From the NCBI GenBank assembly GCA_025517485.1, contig JAOPKB010000002.1, forward strand, positions 372,001-436,000: 64,000 bases of DNA, written 5' to 3'. Under the pieces are notes generated by a model, which saw only the letters and a program-made list of their open reading frames with translations, searched no databases and was not told the DNA's origin. Below are positions 40,206 to 49,855 of the stretch, piece by piece. Both the position numbers and the translations under genes were made by a program. How positions within the stretch are numbered: the stretch's first letter is position 1; each line of letters opens with the position of its first letter. Source of the DNA: Natronoglomus mannanivorans. GTDB lineage: Archaea > Halobacteriota > Halobacteria > Halobacteriales > Natrialbaceae.

Positions 40206-40865
40206 ATGAGACGACGCACGTTCCTCGCAGCAGGAGGAGCTGTGACCCTGGGCGCTATTGCGGGCTGTCTAGCAGACGAGGCCGAGTTCGTATCGGTCGA
40301 CGAGGCGGTCGAGTGGCACGAGAACGACGAGGCGAACTTCGTCGACGCGCGTTCCCAGCGTCAGTTCGACGACCTGCACATCACGGGCGCAGTGTTCAGT
40401 CCTGCAGCCGACGGCCTCGAGACGAACGATCCCGTCGAGGAGTGGTCGACGGATACGCGGATCGTCACCTACTGTGACTGTCCACACGCCCTCGCCGAAC
40501 AGCGAGCGGAGTCACTCGCAGGACGCGGGTACGGAGACGTCTATATCCTCGACGAGGGGTTCATCGAGTGGGGCAACCGTGGTTATCCCGTCGAGGGTGC
40601 CAGCGATACCCAATCGCTTCCGTCCTACGAGGTTCGAGGCGTCTCCGATCCCGCCTACGCCGGCGAAGACGTCTGGATCCGCGATCTCGAGTACGGCCAG
40701 CGAGAACTCGGTCCGGTCGGCGACGACGGGAGTTACGAACTCACGCTCCACTTTAGCGACCTCACCGACGACACGGTTCTCGAGGTCGAAGCTCCCGATT
40801 ACACTCTCGAGGCGACGCTCGCGGAACTCACGAGTTCCGTCGTGGGTGAGGAACTGGTAGCGTAG
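40206..40865 (+). CDS. Rhodanese-domain lipoprotein
   Basis: A 219-residue exported protein. It has a Tat signal (MRRRTFLAAGG) and lipobox Cys19 (IAGC), then a rhodanese domain: FVDARSQRQFDDLHITGAVF and the active-site loop TYCDCPHALAEQRAESLAGRGYGDVYILDEGFIEW. Cys near residue 91 is the likely persulfide carrier. The last 70 or so residues form an extra beta-rich region (ELTLHFSDLTDDTVLEVEAP). It may handle sulfur at the outer face of the membrane. The ORB-like site is in its upstream region. Confidence 0.83.
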   Translation: MRRRTFLAAGGAVTLGAIAGCLADEAEFVSVDEAVEWHENDEANFVDARSQRQFDDLHITGAVFSPAADGLETNDPVEEWSTDTRIVTYCDCPHALAEQRAESLAGRGYGDVYILDEGFIEWGNRGYPVEGASDTQSLPSYEVRGVSDPAYAGEDVWIRDLEYGQRELGPVGDDGSYELTLHFSDLTDDTVLEVEAPDYTLEATLAELTSSVVGEELVA

Positions 40866-40910
40866 GGAGGAGTTCTCGGGACGCTCCGCGCGTTCTTCGT
40901 CGACGGTTCG

Positions 40911-42314
40911 CTAGTCGTACGCGCCCGCCTGCTCGAGTTCGCCGCGCTCTCGAAGTACCGACGGCGTTCGACAGATGCCGGGTGCGCCGGTGACTTGCGG
41001 GACCGTACAGTTGTTGCAGCTTTCACAGAGGACGCGTGTTTCCTCGGCCGGTTGCGTTCGCGTTCGCGTTCGCGTTCGCGTTCGAGGCCCCTCGAGCAGT
41101 CGCGCACCGAGTCGCGGTTCGGCGTAGAACGGGCGAGCCATGCCGACCATGTCGCAGGCGGGGGTGTCGTTCGTGTTCGGGTCTGTATCCGTGCCCGTCT
41201 CCGTCTCTGTCTCCGTCGATTCGCCACCCAGCAACCGATCCATCTCCCTCCGCTCGCGGATCCCGCCTTCCGCCAGGACGGGAATCGACACCTGTTCGCG
41301 GACACGTCGACAGAACTCCTCGTTCCACGGCCCCTCGAGTGTGTACTGTAGCGACTGCACTCGATTCGCCGCGGCCACCAGTCGCGTTCGCCAGCGGCCG
41401 CCGAACGCCGTCGCGTACCCCTCTTGCATGGCCTCGTTCTCCCACGCTCGGTCCGGGTACTCGCCGCGGACGATGCTCATGTCCCAGACGACCGACGTCT
41501 GCACGGGAACGACCGCGTCGTAGCCGATTCGCTCGAGGCGACGGGCGATCTCCACGCCGTCTTCGAGCGAGAGCTTTCGCCGGACGACCGGCGGGGCCGG
41601 CGTCTCGGCGGGCACCTTGGTCATCAACGGAACGTCGCCGGCCCGCTCGCGGATCTCGTCGTGGACGACCTGCAGGAATCGAAGGCGGTTCTCGGGACTG
41701 CCGCCGAACTCGTCCTCGCGACGGTTGTAAAAGGGTGAGAGGAACTGCTGGACGATTCCCATGTTCGCTCCCGAGAGGTGGACGCCGTCGTAGCCCGCGT
41801 CGGCGGTGTAGGCCGCCGCCCGGCCGAAGTCGGCCGCGAGTTCGTACACCTCCTCGGTCGAGAGGACGCGCGGATCGTAGTGGAGAAAGCCCGCACGATC
41901 CAGCGCTCGCAACTGCCACGGCGGTCGCGAGACTGCGAGTTGCTCGAGGTCGGGATTCTCCGCTCGGTACTCGGCGTGCCAGGTCTCCATGCTCCGGAGG
42001 CCGCCGTGCTCGAGCTGGACGAAGATCCGGCTGCCGTGGTCGTGGATACGATCGGTGAGTTCGGCGAGTCGCGAGACGAACGCGGGGTCGTCCACCCGGG
42101 TCATCCCGGGTGCGGCGCAACCGCCCTCGCCGCGGACGATCGTCGCGCCCTGACAGATCAGGCTGACACCCGATGCAGCGGCGGGCTCGAGGTCGTCGAT
42201 CAACGTCTCCACGGCGTCGGGACCGTTGCCCGCACACTCGAGCAACGGCGCGCGATAGAGTCGGTTCGGGACCTCGCAGCCGCCGATCTCGAGTGGGTCC
42301 TCGAGGGTTGCCAT
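40911..42314 (-). CDS. NADH:flavin oxidoreductase, old yellow enzyme family
   Basis: A 467-residue TIM-barrel FMN enzyme. It begins ATLEDPLEIGGCEVPNRLYRAPLLE; the family segments GRAAAYTADAGYDGVHLSGANMGIVQQFLSPFYNRREDEFGGSPENRLRF, with the barrel His replaced by Ser/Asn, and PVLAEGGIRERREMDRLL follow. Near the C terminus is CESCNNCTVPQVTGAPGIC, resembling the iron-sulfur motif of 2,4-dienoyl-CoA reductases, but the dinucleotide-binding domain that follows it there is missing. Two simple-repeat inserts occur, ESTETETETGTDTD and RTRTRTRTRTQ. The start is either the ATG at 42314 or a GTG two codons upstream. Confidence 0.84.
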   Translation of the reverse strand: MATLEDPLEIGGCEVPNRLYRAPLLECAGNGPDAVETLIDDLEPAAASGVSLICQGATIVRGEGGCAAPGMTRVDDPAFVSRLAELTDRIHDHGSRIFVQLEHGGLRSMETWHAEYRAENPDLEQLAVSRPPWQLRALDRAGFLHYDPRVLSTEEVYELAADFGRAAAYTADAGYDGVHLSGANMGIVQQFLSPFYNRREDEFGGSPENRLRFLQVVHDEIRERAGDVPLMTKVPAETPAPPVVRRKLSLEDGVEIARRLERIGYDAVVPVQTSVVWDMSIVRGEYPDRAWENEAMQEGYATAFGGRWRTRLVAAANRVQSLQYTLEGPWNEEFCRRVREQVSIPVLAEGGIRERREMDRLLGGESTETETETGTDTDPNTNDTPACDMVGMARPFYAEPRLGARLLEGPRTRTRTRTRTQPAEETRVLCESCNNCTVPQVTGAPGICRTPSVLRERGELEQAGAYD

Positions 42315-42439
42315 ACCCACGCTATCACGGGGTCGTACAAGAGGTTGCTGTCCGTCGGTGTCGACTGCGGTTCCGTCTCCGTCCAGTCTCCGTTGGTCTC
42401 GACCCTACTCCTTTCACACTCGCGCTCGTATGCTCGAGT

Positions 42440-42724
42440 ATGGCGCCGATTAGACGGCTCGTCCTGGACGTGTTGAAGCCACACGATCCGGGGGTCGTAA
42501 CCTTCGCGACGCAGGTGAACGAGGTCGAACGGGTCGACGCGGTCACGTCGACGGTCGTCGAAGTCGACGAGAACGTGAAGACGATCCGCGTGACCATCGA
42601 AGGGACGGATCTCGACTTCGAGGCGATCCGGACGGAGATCGAGGACCTGAGCGCGTCGATCCACTCGATCGATCAGGTGGCAACGGGAGATCGAATCGCC
42701 GAGGATCCGTTGGTCGGGAGCTGA
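42440..42724 (+). CDS. DUF211 protein
   Basis: A 94-residue protein matching archaeal DUF211: IRRLVLDVLKPHDPGVVTFA, DAVTSTVVEVDENVKTIRVTIEG, and IEDLSASIHSIDQV. The fold is ferredoxin-like and may bind metals. One base separates it from the VIT-type gene at 42726, so the two are one operon. The pairing suggests a role in metal handling; this is inference. Confidence 0.82.
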   Translation: MAPIRRLVLDVLKPHDPGVVTFATQVNEVERVDAVTSTVVEVDENVKTIRVTIEGTDLDFEAIRTEIEDLSASIHSIDQVATGDRIAEDPLVGS

Positions 42725-42725
42725 C

Positions 42726-43313
42726 GTGACGGTGGGCGATCGTATCGCACGACTGCGACGCGTCATCGGGAAAGGGGACGTCCGATCGATCTCTCGCCGG
42801 TACTTCATCGCCAACGGGTTCGACGGCACGCTCACCAGTATCGGCGTCGTCGTCGGCGCGTACCTCTCCGGGATCGACGATGGACTCACTGCCATCACGA
42901 TCGGTCTCGGCGCAGCCATCGGCCTCGGCACCTCCGGCGTCTGGAGCGTCTGGGAGATCGAACGCGCGGAGGCGATGGCCCAGCGACAGGAACTCGAGCG
43001 CGCGATGCTCACCGAACTCGAGGAGACGCGCGTCCAGCGCGAGCATCGGGCCGCACAGATCGTCCACGCCGTCGCGAGTGCGACCGGACCTATACTCGCG
43101 ATCGTGTTCACCCTCGCACCGCTCGCACTCGAGGGGGTCGTCTTCACCATGTTACAGGCCGTGCTGGCGTCGATCACCGTCGGAATCCTGATCCTGGCGA
43201 CGTTCGGAGTCTACCTCGCCTCGATCTCCCGCCAGCGGTGGTACGTCGCCGCCGTTCGCATGGGGTTGGCCGGAATCGTCGTGGCGGCGATCAACGTCTT
43301 CCTGCCGGGATAG
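42726..43313 (+). CDS. VIT1/CCC1-family membrane protein
   Basis: A 195-residue membrane protein starting at GTG. The N-terminal ISRRYFIANGFDGTLTSIGVVVGAY is the VIT family signature of the first helix; four or five helices follow. The central segment VWSVWEIERAEAMAQRQELERAMLTELEETRVQREH is a charged helix like the metal-binding stalk of plant VIT1. The family moves Fe(II) or Mn(II) in exchange for protons. It forms an operon with the DUF211 gene. Confidence 0.82.
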   Translation: MTVGDRIARLRRVIGKGDVRSISRRYFIANGFDGTLTSIGVVVGAYLSGIDDGLTAITIGLGAAIGLGTSGVWSVWEIERAEAMAQRQELERAMLTELEETRVQREHRAAQIVHAVASATGPILAIVFTLAPLALEGVVFTMLQAVLASITVGILILATFGVYLASISRQRWYVAAVRMGLAGIVVAAINVFLPG

Positions 43314-43332
43314 CCGTCTCGAGAGGTCGTTC

Positions 43333-43854
43333 TTACTTTTCGACCTCGAGTAACGCCACTCGTTCACGGACCAGTTCCTCGAGGGTCGCGTCGGTCGCCT
43401 CGCGTTCGATGTCGGTTATCTCGAAGAATTCACAGAGCCGTTTCTCGTCGACGGTCTCGAGCGTCGGTTCCGGTGTCAGGTCGAGTTCCGTCCGGAGGGT
43501 CTCGAGTGCGGCCGTCTCCGCATCTCCATCAGTGCTGGTCTCGTCGGGTTCGCGATCGACGAGAATTACGGCTCGATTCTTACCCTCGCTCACCCCCATC
43601 TCGAGCGCTCGCGTGATCTGCCTGCGACCGGCGGCGTACAGCAGGATCCCCACGGCGCGGTCGCGGGCGACGTTCTCGCCCCGGGCGATCGCGCGATCGG
43701 CTAACTGGACGGCGCGCTCGAGGTGGCACTCGCCGGCGACGTAGCGGGCGTCGAACGCCTGGATCGTCACGTCGTGGCGCTCGCCGATCTCGCCGAGGCG
43801 GGCGACGAAGTCGTCGAGATCGGAGATGTCGACGTGGCACTCGAGCAGTTCCAT
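43333..43854 (-). CDS. cgi121: KEOPS complex subunit Cgi121
   Basis: A 173-residue protein of the Cgi121/TPRKB family, the tRNA-binding subunit of KEOPS, which makes the t6A modification of ANN-decoding tRNAs. It shows DVTIQAFDARYVAGECHLERAVQLADRAIARGENVARDRAVGILLYAAGRRQI and VSEGKNRAVILVD, in the usual order. Its ATG overlaps the stop codon of hel308 (TGATG), so the two are translated from one message. Confidence 0.88.
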   Translation of the reverse strand: MELLECHVDISDLDDFVARLGEIGERHDVTIQAFDARYVAGECHLERAVQLADRAIARGENVARDRAVGILLYAAGRRQITRALEMGVSEGKNRAVILVDREPDETSTDGDAETAALETLRTELDLTPEPTLETVDEKRLCEFFEITDIEREATDATLEELVRERVALLEVEK

Positions 43855-46211
43855 CAGAAGTCACCCAGACTGGCTTGATCTTGGTCCTGATCCTGGTTCT
43901 GGTCGCTATCACCGGCGTTCGAACCCTCACTCCTACTCCCGCTCGAATCCCCTCGAGCCCCGCCTCGCGGCTCGACACCCTCCATCGACGGATCCTCACG
44001 ACCGGCGTTCTCGAGGATGTTCTCGGCTGTCTTCGCCCCTCTGAGCGCGCCCAGTACGACACCCTTGTCGGCCTCCCGGAGGTCGGCGGGCGTCTCGATC
44101 CCCACCGAGTACAGCTGGCGGGCGCGTTTCCGGCCGACGCCGCGGACCCCCACTAGCTCGAGTAGCTCCTCGCCCACGCCGTGTTCGACGCGCGCCCGGG
44201 CTTCGCGGACAGCGACGGTCCACTCGCTGTCGATCTCGGCGGCCAACGACTCGGCGGCGCCGAGCAGCCACTCCGCCGTATCCACCTTCCCGCGGAGGTC
44301 GCCCGGTCCGATCTTGTAACGGTCGGTGAGCACGCCTTCGTCGTCCTCCTCGGCCCAGTCCTCGAGCAGTTTGCCGGTCTTGAGCGCCGACAGCCAGTCC
44401 TCGAAGCGGTCGCCCTCGAACTCGCTGGGGGCGTCGCCCAGCAGTTCGCGTTCGCGCTCGTAGTAGAGTTCGCCGTACGTTCCGTCCTCGCCCGACCGAA
44501 GGTAGAGCTGGTACATGTCCGGCGTCCGGGAGACGAGTTGGTAGAGGCCGAGGGCGGTGGGGCGTTCGTCCGCGTCCTCGAGCCCGTGGATGATCTCGGC
44601 GGCGCTCATCGGATCGAGGTAGAGCCTCGAGACGGTGTGGCCGAGGTTGGTCGCCCGCAGGTCGACGGTCTCCTGTTCCCGTTCGGCCAGCTCGGCCGCG
44701 GAGGTGAACGCGCCCGCCGGGTCGTCAGTGGATTCCTCGTTTTGCCCACCGGAGCGCTCGATAAAGTCGTTCGACTCGAGGTACTCGAGGACGGTGTCGG
44801 TCACCACCTCGAGGCGCCCTTCCTCGGTGGACTGACTCGCGTACAGGGTCTCTTCCATGAACTCGAGGAGACCCTCGCGGGTGCGGGCGAACCCGGAAGC
44901 GATGGTCGCGAGGACGTGGGTCCGCAGTGCGGGTTCGGCGGCCAGTTTCGAGCGGACGGGTTCGGCTTCGGCCCAGATGTAGCGGTCGAACAGCTCCTCC
45001 ATCTCGTCGTGGCCCTTCGCGAGGAGGACCGCCTCGCCGTAGGGGTCCAGTCCCGGCCGCCCCGCTCGTCCCATCATCTGGTGGACCTCGAGGACGTTCA
45101 GCGGGGACATTCCGCCGGCGCTGGGATCGAATCGCCGCCAGTCGCGGACGATCACCCGACGGGCGGGCGTGTTGACGCCGGCCGCGAGCGTCGGGGTGGC
45201 GGAGATGACCTTCAGCAGGCGGTCGCGGAAGGCGTCTTCCACGAGCGAGCGGTGTTCCGAACTGAGGCCCGCGTGGTGAAAGGCCCCGCCGCCCTCGACG
45301 CACTCCGCGAGGTCGTCGCTCGTCTCGGTGTCGCTGACCTCGCGAATCTCCTCGGCCAGCTCCGCGAGTTCGGCCCGCTCGTCACCGGTGAGTTCGTTCG
45401 AGGCCACGCCGGCGAGTCGCCGCGCGGCCGCCTCGGCGTTACGACGGGAGTTGACGAAGACGAGCGAGGAGCCGCCTTCCTCTAAAATGTCTCGGACGAG
45501 CGCGGCCTCCTGTTTCTCCGATCCCTGGACGGGAACCTCTCGCGTGTCGCCGTCGTCGAAGTTGAGCGCGTTGCCGTAGTGGACGCCCATCCGGAGGTCG
45601 ATCGGTCGCCAGTCGGTATCGACGAGCGAGGCGTCGAGCCAGTCGGCGATCTCGCCGGCGTTGCCGACGGTCGCGGAGAGGGCGACGACCTGCAACTGTG
45701 GATTCAACTTTCGCAATTTGGCGAGGGTCACCTCCAGCGTGGGCCCCCGATTTCCGTCGTCGATGAGGTGGACCTCGTCGCTGACGACGCAGGTGAGATC
45801 CGAGAGCCAGTCGGCGCCGTTGCGCACGAGCGAGTCGACTTTCTCGCTGGTGGCGACGACGATGTCTTTCGTCGAGAGCCACTCGCTGTTGGATTCGTAG
45901 TTGCCGGTCGTCACGCCGGTCGTGACGCCGAACTCCTCGTAGGCTTCGAACTCGGCTTTTTTCTCGCTGGCCAAGGCTCGCAGCGGGACGATATAGAGTG
46001 CTTTCCCGCCCCGTTTCACGGCCGAGAGCATCGAGAGGGCGGCGATCATCGTCTTGCCGCTGGCGGTGGGGACGGCTGCGACGAGATTGTCCCCCTCGAG
46101 TGCGCCAGCGTCGACGGCGGCGGCCTGTGGCGGGTAGAGCTCCTCGATGCCCTCTTCGCGAAAGTGCGAGACGGCACCGGGCGGGAGCCCCGACAGCTCC
46201 TCGACGTTCAT
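43854..46211 (-). CDS. hel308: ATP-dependent DNA helicase Hel308
   Basis: A 785-residue superfamily 2 helicase that remodels stalled replication forks. The Q-motif region is [17 protein letters not shown], Walker A is [13 protein letters not shown] near residue 50, DEVH is [10 protein letters not shown] near 147, motif [20 protein letters not shown] and motif [17 protein letters not shown] lie near 370-400. The winged-helix and ratchet domains follow, and a helix-hairpin-helix ends the conserved part ([23 protein letters not shown]). A Ser/Gly/Gln/Asp tail of about 40 residues follows, ending ASLGDF. The ATG at 46211 starts at [10 protein letters not shown]. Confidence 0.93.
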   Translation of the reverse strand: MNVEELSGLPPGAVSHFREEGIEELYPPQAAAVDAGALEGDNLVAAVPTASGKTMIAALSMLSAVKRGGKALYIVPLRALASEKKAEFEAYEEFGVTTGVTTGNYESNSEWLSTKDIVVATSEKVDSLVRNGADWLSDLTCVVSDEVHLIDDGNRGPTLEVTLAKLRKLNPQLQVVALSATVGNAGEIADWLDASLVDTDWRPIDLRMGVHYGNALNFDDGDTREVPVQGSEKQEAALVRDILEEGGSSLVFVNSRRNAEAAARRLAGVASNELTGDERAELAELAEEIREVSDTETSDDLAECVEGGGAFHHAGLSSEHRSLVEDAFRDRLLKVISATPTLAAGVNTPARRVIVRDWRRFDPSAGGMSPLNVLEVHQMMGRAGRPGLDPYGEAVLLAKGHDEMEELFDRYIWAEAEPVRSKLAAEPALRTHVLATIASGFARTREGLLEFMEETLYASQSTEEGRLEVVTDTVLEYLESNDFIERSGGQNEESTDDPAGAFTSAAELAEREQETVDLRATNLGHTVSRLYLDPMSAAEIIHGLEDADERPTALGLYQLVSRTPDMYQLYLRSGEDGTYGELYYERERELLGDAPSEFEGDRFEDWLSALKTGKLLEDWAEEDDEGVLTDRYKIGPGDLRGKVDTAEWLLGAAESLAAEIDSEWTVAVREARARVEHGVGEELLELVGVRGVGRKRARQLYSVGIETPADLREADKGVVLGALRGAKTAENILENAGREDPSMEGVEPRGGARGDSSGSRSEGSNAGDSDQNQDQDQDQASLGDF

Positions 46212-46289
46212 TACCCGCAGTTGGCGCGTCCTGTGGTTTAAACTGTCGTCTCTCGAGTCACCATCTGTAACGCTCGAGTGAGGACCCAC

Positions 46290-46907
46290 TCACTCGCTTG
46301 CGACCGCTCGCTTGCGCTCCCGTCTGTGTGCCAGCAGATCAGCGCTCGTTTTGAACACGACGAGGACGGCGATGGCACCCACCGGACTCCGACTGATCGA
46401 GGTCGCGCCCAGTCCGAAAATGAGCGTCAGCATGAGCGCCCAGAATCGCGGTGCGGGTTCGACCAGCAACGAGACCGGGCCGCGGTGCTCGTACTCCCGC
46501 TTGCCGACGTACTCGTACCAGTACGAGAAGACGTGGCTCGCGACGAGACCGACCGCGGCAAGCGCGACGACGCTCGGACTCGCCACCTCGAGGGGCATCT
46601 CTTCGGCGAACGGAATAATCGCGAGAAAGACACCGGCAAAGAGCCAGAGCCAGACGTAGTTCCGGACGAACGCGTCCGCAACCGCTCGATTCGGTTGTCC
46701 GACGTACGCGTCGGGCGATTCGCCGTCGACATTCGTCCACGACCGAATCGCGCTGGGATCGTCCGTCCCCTCCGCGCGCAGGATTTTCGCCACGGAGACC
46801 GCTCCGACCACGCCGGTCTCGAGCCAGTAACCGATCAACAGCGCGTGCGCCTGCCAGTCGTACCACCAGACGACCGCCAGCGACGTGAGGTTCGCCAGCA
46901 GAATCAC
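46290..46907 (-). CDS. Multi-pass membrane protein, DUF6498-like
   Basis: A 205-residue protein with about five helices, beginning at GTG with LLANLTSLAVVWWYDWQAHALLIGYWLETGVVGAVSVAKI. This resembles haloarchaeal DUF6498 proteins of unknown function. The N terminus looks short. In an overlapping frame just upstream is PLLKALTGLV, which would join smoothly to this frame if two bases were removed; a frameshift in the first exon-like part is possible. TATA-like TTATATATT is 72 bases upstream. Confidence 0.65.
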   Translation of the reverse strand: MILLANLTSLAVVWWYDWQAHALLIGYWLETGVVGAVSVAKILRAEGTDDPSAIRSWTNVDGESPDAYVGQPNRAVADAFVRNYVWLWLFAGVFLAIIPFAEEMPLEVASPSVVALAAVGLVASHVFSYWYEYVGKREYEHRGPVSLLVEPAPRFWALMLTLIFGLGATSISRSPVGAIAVLVVFKTSADLLAHRRERKRAVASE

Positions 46908-47093
46908 AACGAACGAGGCCTGTGAGCGCTTTCAGGAGTGGGACGGTGACACGTCCCTCTCGAGTTATTTCCAACCTCCTTATATATTGGTTCCGTTCCC
47001 ATTTCGGTTTGGATTGATTGCAGAACGGGTCTCGAGACCGATTACCCCCCAATCGGCGATAGACCGATGGCCGTCGATATCGTACACCGCGCT

Positions 47094-47528
47094 ATGATCG
47101 ATCCCGACACTGTCCTCGTCCCGACGCTCGGTCGCCCTCGAGAGGGCGAGGCCCTCGCATATGCCCTCGAAACCTTTCCCAACGCCGACGTGACGCTCCT
47201 GGCGGTCGTCACACCGCTCGATGCCCGGATGAGCGAGGGTGGCGTTCTCGAGCGAGACGACGAGCGAACGGCTGCGGCACGCGAGGGTGCGAGTCAGTTG
47301 GTGGCTGGGGTCGACCAGCCGGCTGCAGCCGACCGCGTCGAAATCGACACCGCAGCCGGCCAACCCGGAACCGTCGTCCCGCAGTACGCGACCGATCACG
47401 ATGTCGACCACGTCGTCATGTACGGCCACGATACCCGCTCGAGCGGGCTCGTCTCTCGATTTCTCGGCCGCGGTGTCGCAACGACGGTCGTCGACCGAAC
47501 GCCGCGGCCAGTGACGGTCCTCGAGTGA
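47094..47528 (+). CDS. Universal stress protein family member
   Basis: A 144-residue protein of the UspA fold: PDTVLVPTLGRPREGEALAYALETFP, DVTLLAVVTPLDAR, and DHVVMYGHDTRSSGLVSRFLGRGVATTVVDRTPRPVTVL at the end. The usual ATP-binding pattern GxxGx9G(S/T) is only partly kept, so nucleotide binding is uncertain. The ATG at 47094 was chosen over one nine codons upstream because the fold begins just after it. It is convergent with the phosphate permease. Confidence 0.8.
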   Translation: MIDPDTVLVPTLGRPREGEALAYALETFPNADVTLLAVVTPLDARMSEGGVLERDDERTAAAREGASQLVAGVDQPAAADRVEIDTAAGQPGTVVPQYATDHDVDHVVMYGHDTRSSGLVSRFLGRGVATTVVDRTPRPVTVLE

Positions 47529-47613
47529 GGTGGTCTCCTGTCACGATTTCCTGGCGAACCGCGAGCCGTCCTCGGTTTTCTGGACCTGACTGCCAGCAGC
47601 CCGTCTGAGCGCG

Positions 47614-48822
47614 TTAGCCGCCCATCACGAACGCGAGGCCCTGATACAGTCCGTAACCGACGACGATGGAACTGCCGAGCGTCAGCAGCCAGAAGGTGAT
47701 CGTAAATCCGATTTTGCGCCGGGAGACGCCGGCCGATCCGGCCGCCAGCCCGCCGCCGATGACGCCCGAGAGGATGATGTTGTTGAGCGAAATCGGTATC
47801 CCGAGTGCGATTGCCAACTGCGCGATGATGAAGCCGGGAACCAGCGCGGCAATCGAACGCCGAACGCCGAGTTGGGCGTACTCTCTCGAGGTTGCCTGTA
47901 ACAATCGCGGGGCGGCCATCCAGGCACCCGCGAGGATGCCTGTCGCGCCAATCGAGAGCAGGACGATGCTCGGGAGGCCGAGTTCGACGCGAAAGAGGTT
48001 CTCGAGCGGGCCGGTCGCGAGTCCGACCTGTGAACCGCCCGAGGAGAACGCGACGATGCCGCCGAGGACGAGCAGAAACGAGCGGATCCCGGCCTCGACG
48101 GACTCGAGGACTTGCGTTCGGACCCAGTAAAACCAGAGCGCGCCGAAAACGATCGTCACGATGACGACTCCCACGGTCACGCCCGCGGCGAGTGTCGGGC
48201 CGGGACCGATCTGCTGGGAGACGAATCGGGCGAGCGTTCCCTGATCCGCGGTGGGATCTGGAATAACGCCGAGACGGATGTTCGCGACGATGGAACCGAC
48301 GATACCCGCAAGCAGCGGAACGCCGACTGTTTCGGGGATATCGTCTCGTCGAAGTGTGACCGCAGTTGCGTACGCCAATCCACCGGACATGAACGGGACC
48401 ATGACCCAGAACGTCCCGAGTCGCTGGTAGGTCGCCATCGCCGGGTCGCCCCCGAGTGAGAGGCCAACGCCGACCATCGCCCCCGTCGTCGCGAACGCAG
48501 CGGGGATCGGATAGCGAGTGTAGATCCCGATAGCCATAAAGCCCGCTGCGGTGAGCAGTCCCGCAGTTGCAGCAAGCGGCGTGATCGCGACGCCGTCGAT
48601 CAGATCCGCACCGACCGTTTCGGAGATGCTGCCACCCTGCAAGATCGCACCGAGCGCGGCGAGTAACCCGATGACGAACGCGGCCTGCATGGTCGAGATG
48701 GCGTTCGCCCCGATCGCCGGCGCGAACGGCGGCGAGTTGCTGTTGGCCCCGAGCACCCACGCCATGAACAGACAGGCAAGGATGGCGACGCCGAGCAGAA
48801 TCCCGAACGACAGTGCGACCAT
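47614..48822 (-). CDS. Inorganic phosphate transporter, PiT family
   Basis: A 402-residue membrane protein with about 10 helices. It has the family's inverted duplicate signature: GANSNSPPFAPAIGANAISTMQAAF near residue 25, and a second copy in PFMSGGLAYATAVTLRRDDIPETVG and SLNNIILSGVIGGGLAAGSAGVSRRKI toward the end. PiT permeases import phosphate (or metal phosphate) with protons or sodium. A TATA-like TTTTACA lies about 25-30 bases before the ATG at 48822. Confidence 0.88.
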   Translation of the reverse strand: MVALSFGILLGVAILACLFMAWVLGANSNSPPFAPAIGANAISTMQAAFVIGLLAALGAILQGGSISETVGADLIDGVAITPLAATAGLLTAAGFMAIGIYTRYPIPAAFATTGAMVGVGLSLGGDPAMATYQRLGTFWVMVPFMSGGLAYATAVTLRRDDIPETVGVPLLAGIVGSIVANIRLGVIPDPTADQGTLARFVSQQIGPGPTLAAGVTVGVVIVTIVFGALWFYWVRTQVLESVEAGIRSFLLVLGGIVAFSSGGSQVGLATGPLENLFRVELGLPSIVLLSIGATGILAGAWMAAPRLLQATSREYAQLGVRRSIAALVPGFIIAQLAIALGIPISLNNIILSGVIGGGLAAGSAGVSRRKIGFTITFWLLTLGSSIVVGYGLYQGLAFVMGG

Positions 48823-48869
48823 CTGTTCGTACTGTTTTACGGCGCCGTGTAAAAGGATTCGTCCGACCG

Positions 48870-49688
48870 TCAGTCGTCCGCTTTCTCGAGGATCGCCACG
48901 TACGTCCTGTCCTCGGAGACGACGTCCGCGACGGTCCACGGCGTGCCGATCGTCGCGTCCGCGAGTCGATCGGGGCCGAACAGCAGGAAGTGCAGTGTCG
49001 ATCCGATTTCCCGGACTCGAGCGTTCTCGTCTTTCTCTCTTCCGCCCCCGTCCTCGGATCCGTCGCCCCTATCGTCTGATTCGTACTCGTACTCGAGGTG
49101 AAAACACCGGTGGGCGACGCCCGTCCGCGGATCCGGGCGGTAGCCGAGGAGGTCGTCGGCACCGTCGATCCCGCTCGGATCGTAGTTGTGGACCACGGCG
49201 ACGCCGTCCTCGTCGGTAATCCGTGCGAACTCCGCGAGCAGGTCACGGAGGCCGGCGAACGACCCTGCGAGTCCGATCTGGGTCCCGAGCGCGTAGACGA
49301 CGTGGAACCGGTCTCGCTCGAAGTCCGTCTCGAACATGTCCATCACTCGAGCGTCCTCGAGGCCGCGCTCTCGAGCGGCTTCGACGGCGTTGGGACTCAC
49401 GTCGATGCCCGTCACCGCGAGGCCTCGATCTTGCAACCACAGCGCGTGCTGGCCCGCGCCACAGCCGGCGTCGAGGATCGGGCCACCCCGGGATTCGATC
49501 CGCTCGAGGAAGGCCACGGTCTCTTCGCCCCACTCCGCTCGCGGCTGGAAGTAGTAGTCGGCGACGTGGCCGTCCCGCGTCTGTGCGCCGTCCCGGTACG
49601 TGAGCGCCCCCATTTCGCCGTGCAGGTAGTCGAGCATTGCCTGTCCGAGCGGATCGGCCGTCTCGCGTGCGTCGAGCGCCGATGGCAT
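48870..49688 (-). CDS. SAM-dependent methyltransferase, class I
   Basis: A 272-residue enzyme. Motif I is GPILDAGCGAGQHALWL near residue 70, motif II LAVTGIDVSPNAVEAAR, and motif post-II DRFHVVYALGTQIGLAG. A short acidic, Asp/Gly repeat insert (ESDDRGDGSEDGGGREKDE) lies near residue 205. The substrate is unknown. The ATG at 49688 fits a TATA-like TTTTATTATT (49712-49721) about 25 bases upstream. It diverges from the ferredoxin gene. Confidence 0.82.
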   Translation of the reverse strand: MPSALDARETADPLGQAMLDYLHGEMGALTYRDGAQTRDGHVADYYFQPRAEWGEETVAFLERIESRGGPILDAGCGAGQHALWLQDRGLAVTGIDVSPNAVEAARERGLEDARVMDMFETDFERDRFHVVYALGTQIGLAGSFAGLRDLLAEFARITDEDGVAVVHNYDPSGIDGADDLLGYRPDPRTGVAHRCFHLEYEYESDDRGDGSEDGGGREKDENARVREIGSTLHFLLFGPDRLADATIGTPWTVADVVSEDRTYVAILEKADD

Positions 49689-49855
49689 ACTCGAGCCGAC
49701 GGCTCCCCGAATAATAAAAACACGTTGATATTTGGTCCCGTGTAACACGTGACATACTACCGTGGAACACACAACGGTGTACGCCGCCTCCGGCACCCAA
49801 TCACGGCCACAGCGGGGTCGTCAGCACTATACCCTCGAGCGCCGAACCGTCGAGT

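Noticed and set aside
44181..45485. A 434-codon open frame antisense to hel308
   Set aside because: The Hel308 motifs on the other strand are complete; this frame has none.
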